Origin: Verrucomicrobiota bacterium
GTDB taxonomy: Bacteria > Verrucomicrobiota > Verrucomicrobiia > CAIQCK01
Direction: 5' to 3'
DNA: 64,000 bases
Assembly: GCA_026397915.1 (NCBI GenBank)
Contig: JAPLTX010000061.1
Coordinates: forward strand, 6,435 to 70,434
Notes under the pieces: model-generated
Databases searched by the model: none
Told to the model about the DNA's origin: nothing
What the model saw: the letters and a program-made list of their open reading frames with translations, nothing else
Position numbers and translations under genes: made by a program
Shown here: positions 59,198 to 64,000 of the stretch, one piece after another
Numbering within the stretch: the stretch's first letter is position 1
Layout: every line of letters begins with the position of its first letter

Positions 59198-62100
59198 ATG
59201 AAACCAATTATCCGTATCGCGGCCTTTCTGTTGGCGGCTCTGCCTGCCCTTGCAGTGGAGGAGTTCAACATCGAAGCCCGCGATTTCGACGACGGCAATG
59301 TCCGCGTCAGCCTGAAAGGCCAGCCGTATGCCGATGCGCACTCGTGCATCTGGCACGGAGGCATCTCGCCGGACCGCGCGGAGTATGTCATCGAGTTTCC
59401 GGTGACGGCGGACTACACGCTGTCGGCGTTGTATGCGGCGCATGACTCGCGGCCGGTGGAGATCAGCGTGGACGGGAATGTGGCCCACAAAGGTTTCGCC
59501 GGCGTAACCGGCAGTTGGCAGACGAAGTCGGCCAAGTGGGAGAAGCAATGCACGCTGCGGATCGAGCGCGGCGCGCACAGCATCATGCTCCGGCGCGAAG
59601 GGGCGTTTCCACACATCTGCGCGCTGCGACTGCAAGTGCCTGATGGCGTGAAGCTGAAACGGCTCAGCCCGGAGCAGCGCGCCGAGCGGGCGCGGCTCAA
59701 CGCGCTACGTGCGCGCGTGCAGGCGCAGGTGGCGTTGCTCAACAGCACCACGCCGGAATCGGTGCGACTGGCCATCGAGGACTTGGAGAGGACTTTCCCC
59801 AGCAAATATGACGCGGCGACGCACCGCAAGGCGCTGGCCGAGTATGAGAGCAAGCGCGCCGCGATGCTGAAGTTGCTTGCGGAAGGCAAACCTGCCGAGC
59901 CGACAGAGATCGAGAAGCTTCTGGCCGGTGTGCGCGCTGCGCTGCTGGCGAATCCGCTGCTCGACTTCGACAAACTGCTCGTGGTGCGGCGAACGCCCGC
60001 CACCGCCACCGGTTTCATTTCGGCGAACTATCTATGCCATGCTTCGATGCCGCGCAGCGGTCATGACAACGAAATCGCCATCCTCACCAACTTGCGCGGC
60101 CAGCCGAAACTGGAGCGGCTCTACAAGTCCGATGACAACCGCATCCTGCGTGACGTGCGTCTCGACTTCGGTGGCGACCGAATGCTCTTCTCCAGTATTG
60201 ACGATCGAAATCGCTGGGCCATTTTCCAGATTCGCAGTGACGGCGGCGGGCTTGAGCAGTTGACGCCGAAGAGTTTCCCCGACCTCGACTTCTTTGACGC
60301 GTGTTACCTGCCGAGCGGCAAGCTCATCGTGGCCTCGACCGCGAACTATCAAGGCGTGCCCTGCCTCGGCGGCAATTACCACGTGGCGACGCTCTACCTG
60401 CTTGATCCGACGGCGGGCACACTACAGCAGTTGACGTTCGACCAAGACCACGGCAACGACCCGGTCGTGCTCAACGACGGGCGTATGTCGTATCAACGCT
60501 GGGAATACAGCGACATCCCGCATTATTTCTCGCGTCGGCGCATGAGCATGAATCCCGACGGCACCGGCCAGCTCGCGCTCTACGGCAGCAACTCGTGGTT
60601 CCCGACCGCGTTTCGCTTCGCGAAGCCCGTGCCCGATCATCCGACGCGGATGGTCGGCATCATCAGCGGCCATCACGATCACGGTGACTGCGGTCGGATG
60701 GCGCTCATGGATCCCGCGCTGGCGGGCGCGTATCCGTTCCGCTACCGGCCCGCGTCGAAGGAATGGGGCGAGGAAGGCAAGCCCATCGCCGTGACGCCGG
60801 AAATCCTGCCGGCGGAGCAGACGGGCTTCCTGCAACTCATCCCCGGCCACGGCAAGCCCGTCGCCGGCACGGTTTGCGACGCCATCATCAATCATCATTA
60901 CCTCAAGGAACTGCCATCGCTGACCACGCATCCGCATCCGCTCAGCAGCAAGTATTTCCTCGTCTCGATGAAACCGACGCCGCAAAGCCTGTGGGGCATC
61001 TATCTCGTGGACGTGTTCGACAACGCAACACTCATCGCGGAGTTCGAGGGCGCGGCGTTGTTCGAGCCGCAGCCGCTCGTCGCGCGCCCGCGACCGCCGG
61101 TGATTCCCGACCGCATCGTGCCGGAGAGCCGGATGGCGGAAGTTCACATTGCGGACATCTACAGCGGCCCCGGCCTGCAAGGCGTGCCGCGCGGCACTGT
61201 CAAGACCCTGCGCGTCTTCGCCTATCACTTCGGCTACCTCAACAGAGCCGGTTTCGACCTCATCGGCATCAACTCCGGCTGGGACGTGAAACGCGTCCTC
61301 GGCACGGCGCGCGTCGAGGCCGATGGCTCCGCGTGTTTCCAGATTCCCGCCAACACACCCGTCTCGCTCCAACCGCTCGACGGCGAAGGCCGCGCGGTGC
61401 AATTGATGCGGAGCTGGCTCGTGGCCATGCCCGGCGAGCGCGTTTCCTGCGTTGGTTGTCACGAGCGCCGGATGGAAACGCTGCCGCTGCAACGCGCCGC
61501 CGCCGACAAGCGCAAGAGCCAGCCGCTCCAGCCGTGGTATGGCCCGCCGCGCCCGTTCGCCTTTGCGCACGAGGTGTTTCCGGTGCTTGAGAAATACTGC
61601 ATCGGCTGCCACGACAAGCCTGCGACCGTCGGCCCGCGTAGTAAGCCGTGTTTCAAGACTCCCGACGCCGCGTATGACACGCTTCATCCCTACATTCACC
61701 GTGCCGGCGTCGAGAGCGACATGGATTTGCTGACGCCGATGGAATACCACGCTTCGACAAGCCTGCTGCTCCAGATGCTGGAGAAGGGCCATCACGGCGT
61801 AAAACTCGACGACATGAGCCGTGAGGCGCGGGAGAGACTTTACTGCTGGATTGACCTGAACGTGCCGCGCATCGGCAGTTGGAGTCCGCCGAAGCTGGCG
61901 GAACTGGGCACGCCGAATCGCGCCGCAAAGCCGGCGAAAGGCAAAGCTCCGGCGAAACCGGCGTGCGAGTGCGACCAGGGCCAGCGCCGGCTCGAACTCT
62001 CCAAGCTTTTCGCCAACAACAACACCGACACGGAAGCCGAGTTCAAGGCAGCGGAGGAAGCGTTCAAGAAGCGAACGCCAGTGAAGTTCGTCGCGCCGCC

Positions 62101-63037
62101 GACGATTGAGCCGGCCAAGCCCGACGGACTGAAGGCTGCGGACGCTTCGGTGGCTGCAACCGCCGCTCCACACGTCATCGAACTCGGTAACGGCATTAAG
62201 ATGACGCTCGCGCGGATTCTGGCGGGCGAGCTTGTCATGGGCAGCCTCGACGGCGCGCCGGATGAGCGCCCGCGCAGCGCCGTGCGCGTGAAGGAGCCAT
62301 TCTGGATGGCCGTCACCGAAGTCACCAACGGCCAGTTCGCGCGGTTCGATCCAGAACACGACACGCGCTACGTGGACATGCACTACATGGACCACACCGT
62401 CCCCGGCCACATCGCCAATCACCCCAACCAGCCCGTCGCGCGTGTCTCGTGGCAGCAAGCGATGCGTTTTTGCCAGTGGCTCAGCCGCAAGACCGGCTTG
62501 CGCATGACGCTGCCGACCGAGGCGCAGTGGGAATACGCCGCGCGCGCCGGCACCGACACGCAATTCTTCTACGGCACGATGGACAGCGACTTCAGCCGCT
62601 TCGCCAACCTCGCCGACCAATCGCTGCGCTGGTATCGAATGAGCTTCGACGGCCCCAGTGCCCTGCCAGTGCGCAAACCGTATCTGCCGGAAATGAACTT
62701 CCCGCTGCACGACGAGCGGTTCCGCGACAAGTGGCACGTGGTGGACTACGTCGGCCAGACCGAGCTGAACGCGTGGGGCCTGCGCGACATGATTGGCAAC
62801 GTCAGCGAATGGACCCGCTCCAGCTACCGCCCATATCCCTATCGCGAAGACGACGGCCGCAATGACGAGATCTTCGCCGGGCGCAAAGTGGCGCGCGGCG
62901 GTTCATGGGCCGACCGTCCCGCCGACGCCGGCTCCTCCGTGCGTCGCGCCTACGAGTCATGGCAAAAAGTCCACGACGTCGGCTTCCGCGTCATCTGCGA
63001 AGGCGAACTGGCTGTCAGCGTAAGCTCCATTCGATGA
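59198..63037 (+). CDS. HzsA-like diheme protein fused to a formylglycine-synthase-like domain
   Basis: This is a 1279-residue protein; ATG 59198 gives a signal peptide (RIAAFLLAALPALA). After an N-terminal discoidin-like part come beta-propeller repeats typical of the hydrazine-synthase-alpha-like family (DNRILRDVRLDFGGDRMLFS, IFQIRSDGGGLEQLTPKSF). Two haem-binding CxxCH motifs follow: CVGCHERR near residue 750 and CIGCHDKP near 802. The C-terminal 290 residues are a SUMF1/EgtB-type domain (VMGSLDGAPDERPRSAVRVK, PTEAQWEYAARAGTDTQFFY, GGSWADRP, VGFRVICEGEL). HzsA-like/SUMF1 fusions are known from planctomycetes and verrucomicrobia; their redox substrate is unsettled. It belongs to the polysaccharide region. 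Confidence 0.9.
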   Translation: MKPIIRIAAFLLAALPALAVEEFNIEARDFDDGNVRVSLKGQPYADAHSCIWHGGISPDRAEYVIEFPVTADYTLSALYAAHDSRPVEISVDGNVAHKGFAGVTGSWQTKSAKWEKQCTLRIERGAHSIMLRREGAFPHICALRLQVPDGVKLKRLSPEQRAERARLNALRARVQAQVALLNSTTPESVRLAIEDLERTFPSKYDAATHRKALAEYESKRAAMLKLLAEGKPAEPTEIEKLLAGVRAALLANPLLDFDKLLVVRRTPATATGFISANYLCHASMPRSGHDNEIAILTNLRGQPKLERLYKSDDNRILRDVRLDFGGDRMLFSSIDDRNRWAIFQIRSDGGGLEQLTPKSFPDLDFFDACYLPSGKLIVASTANYQGVPCLGGNYHVATLYLLDPTAGTLQQLTFDQDHGNDPVVLNDGRMSYQRWEYSDIPHYFSRRRMSMNPDGTGQLALYGSNSWFPTAFRFAKPVPDHPTRMVGIISGHHDHGDCGRMALMDPALAGAYPFRYRPASKEWGEEGKPIAVTPEILPAEQTGFLQLIPGHGKPVAGTVCDAIINHHYLKELPSLTTHPHPLSSKYFLVSMKPTPQSLWGIYLVDVFDNATLIAEFEGAALFEPQPLVARPRPPVIPDRIVPESRMAEVHIADIYSGPGLQGVPRGTVKTLRVFAYHFGYLNRAGFDLIGINSGWDVKRVLGTARVEADGSACFQIPANTPVSLQPLDGEGRAVQLMRSWLVAMPGERVSCVGCHERRMETLPLQRAAADKRKSQPLQPWYGPPRPFAFAHEVFPVLEKYCIGCHDKPATVGPRSKPCFKTPDAAYDTLHPYIHRAGVESDMDLLTPMEYHASTSLLLQMLEKGHHGVKLDDMSREARERLYCWIDLNVPRIGSWSPPKLAELGTPNRAAKPAKGKAPAKPACECDQGQRRLELSKLFANNNTDTEAEFKAAEEAFKKRTPVKFVAPPTIEPAKPDGLKAADASVAATAAPHVIELGNGIKMTLARILAGELVMGSLDGAPDERPRSAVRVKEPFWMAVTEVTNGQFARFDPEHDTRYVDMHYMDHTVPGHIANHPNQPVARVSWQQAMRFCQWLSRKTGLRMTLPTEAQWEYAARAGTDTQFFYGTMDSDFSRFANLADQSLRWYRMSFDGPSALPVRKPYLPEMNFPLHDERFRDKWHVVDYVGQTELNAWGLRDMIGNVSEWTRSSYRPYPYREDDGRNDEIFAGRKVARGGSWADRPADAGSSVRRAYESWQKVHDVGFRVICEGELAVSVSSIR

Positions 63038-63050
63038 GCCGACGGCGCGG

Positions 63051-63093
63051 CCAAAATTTGATGATGATTTGGCCAGAAACTCTATGGCGTTGG
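63051..63093 (+). promoter_or_regulatory. 40-bp motif upstream of the discoidin-domain gene (copy 2)
   Basis: ccaaaatttgatgatgattt then ggccagaaactctatggcgt, matching the copy at 59099-59140; the 23-bp core tttggccagaaactctatgg(cgt) at 63068-63090 is identical. It begins 14 bp after the HzsA-like stop and lies 70-110 bp upstream of ATG 63163. The spacing to the start is similar to copy 1 (about 60 bp from the end of the motif to the ATG). Confidence 0.65.
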
Positions 63094-63162
63094 TGGGTGG
63101 ATTCTCGTAAACTGTCCGCGGTAACCACAAGATTGTCTTATGCCTTTCATGGGAGAGCTGTC

Positions 63163-64000
63163 ATGAAGAAGATCAAGCTGATCATGGGATTGATGATGGC
63201 TTGCGCCGGCGTTGCGGTGGTGTCGGCTGCGGCTCCGGGGTTTGTCGTGCGCGCCGACCAGCCGAACATCGTCACGTTTCCGGTGCAGGAGGCGAAGTTC
63301 GCGCGGTTTGTCGTCCACGCCAGCAGCGGCGGCCAGCCGTGCGTGGACGAACTGGAAGTTTACGGCGCGGACGGGAAGCGCAATCTCGCGTTGGCCAAGG
63401 ACGGCGCGAAGGCCAGTGCGTCGTCGTGCCTGAGCGGTCACGCCATCCACAAGATCGAGCATCTCAACGACGGGCTTTACGGCAACGCGCACAGTTGGAT
63501 CGCGGCGACGGGCAGCGAGGAGTGGGCGCAGATCGAACTGCCAACCGCAGCACAGGTTGCAAAGATCGTGTTCTCGCGCGACCGCGAGGGGCACTATCGC
63601 GACCGTGTGCCGGTGGATTTTGAGGTCCGCCTTTCCCTCGACGGCAACCAGTGGAAGACCGTCAGCAAGGTGAAGGCGACCAACCTGGCCGCTGGGCGCC
63701 CAGCCGCGCCCTACGTCCCGCCTGCGCCATTGCCGGAACCGGTGACGCACGACGGGCTGGTGCGCTACTCCTTCCTGTGCGAGCGCGCGACGTGGCAGCG
63801 GATTAGCACGACGGACCATCTCTCGCCGCTGTTCAAGGATCGGCCGGCGCTACCGGGTGGAGAACCGTATTGGGAACGCATCGCAAGGATGAAACCAGCG
63901 GAGCGCGTGCTGACGCAGATGGCGGAGATGATCGCGCGGCTCGCGGCGAAAGGCGTGGATATCGCAGGCGAGCGGAAGGAGTTGGCAGCGTTGCGTCAGC
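63163..64000 (+). CDS. Exported discoidin (F5/8 type C) domain protein, cut by the window end
   Basis: ATG 63163, with GGGAGAG upstream, gives a signal peptide (LIMGLMMACAGVAVVSAA). A discoidin-like domain follows: FARFVVHASSGGQPCVDELE, NLALAKDGAKASASSC, GSEEWAQIELPTAAQVAKIV, RVPVDFEVRLSLDGNQWKTV. The frame is open to base 64000, so the C-terminal part is missing. Related proteins in this group usually continue into cytochrome and DUF1549/DUF1553 domains, but that cannot be checked here. It carries the same upstream motif as the preceding gene. Confidence 0.85.
   Translation, partial: MKKIKLIMGLMMACAGVAVVSAAAPGFVVRADQPNIVTFPVQEAKFARFVVHASSGGQPCVDELEVYGADGKRNLALAKDGAKASASSCLSGHAIHKIEHLNDGLYGNAHSWIAATGSEEWAQIELPTAAQVAKIVFSRDREGHYRDRVPVDFEVRLSLDGNQWKTVSKVKATNLAAGRPAAPYVPPAPLPEPVTHDGLVRYSFLCERATWQRISTTDHLSPLFKDRPALPGGEPYWERIARMKPAERVLTQMAEMIARLAAKGVDIAGERKELAALRQ

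Noticed and set aside
60422..62737. A 771-codon minus-strand frame opposite the HzsA-like gene
   Set aside because: The sense strand carries CxxCH and SUMF1 motifs; the antisense frame is Arg/Ala/His-rich without any recognisable motif.

Overview
The window is about 64 kb of GC-rich (roughly 60%) bacterial chromosome. It is most likely from a Verrucomicrobiota-type organism. This is inferred from the mix of genes: a PEP-CTERM protein, a Pup/UBact-like modifier with PafA/Dop-family enzymes outside Actinobacteria, a diheme HzsA-like/formylglycine-synthase-like fusion, Tat-exported Gfo/Idh/MocA oxidoreductases and beta-helix polysaccharide enzymes. No rRNA or phylogenetic marker is present, so the assignment is tentative.

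From 1 to about 49.3 kb the window reads as an accessory (defence/conflict) region. It opens with the 3' end of a kinesin-light-chain-like TPR gene. Next comes a SLATT-like / NUDIX / RelA-SLOG-RyR / 2TM / SLATT-like cluster (1.1-7.4 kb), which looks like a nucleotide-signal-gated membrane effector system. A TIR-NACHT-WD40 gene follows, broken by a TGG-to-TAG change at 10227, then a scrap heap of TIR fragments, then a RyR protein and an AAA-RyR ATPase joined by an ATGA overlap. After a DinD-like gene, an inositol-phosphatase-family gene and a PEP-CTERM protein comes an intact TIR-NB-ARC-WD40 gene coupled to an MtfA-like peptidase. A decayed second copy of the NUDIX gene start, a TIR/deoxyribosyltransferase-like sensor and a small TPR-like protein close this part.

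The centrepiece is a minus-strand cluster from 42363 down to 25575, in which most junctions are ATGA overlaps or a few bases. In transcription order it encodes: a winged-helix-like protein; an FHA-RING protein (E3-like); an E1; an E2; a secretion-chaperone-like protein; a ubiquitin-like beta-grasp protein; a JAMM peptidase; an Mpa/ARC-like AAA ATPase; a divergent PafA/Dop homologue; a 65-residue Pup-like protein ending in GGQ; a second PafA/Dop homologue with a TPR tail; an FtsW/RodA protein; a membrane-anchored protein of unknown role; an L,D-transpeptidase; an ankyrin protein; an HPr-domain protein; and a small unknown protein. One transcription unit would therefore carry both a eukaryote-like ubiquitin pathway and a pupylation pathway, tied to cell-wall genes. 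I consider this the most interesting object in the window.

A third TIR-STAND-WD40 gene (47118-42835, minus) and a divergent sigma-54-activator-like AAA protein lacking the GAFTGA loop lie next to an integrase remnant and tRNA-Phe (49457-49532, minus). These probably mark the edge of an island. From 49.7 kb the content changes to secreted carbohydrate metabolism, all on one strand except a regulator: GH16, Gfo/Idh/MocA, two beta-helix proteins, an IclR-AraC fusion regulator (minus), an HzsA-like/SUMF1 diheme protein, and a discoidin-domain protein cut by the window edge. A 40-bp motif occurs upstream of the last two genes and, in the first case, beside the regulator.
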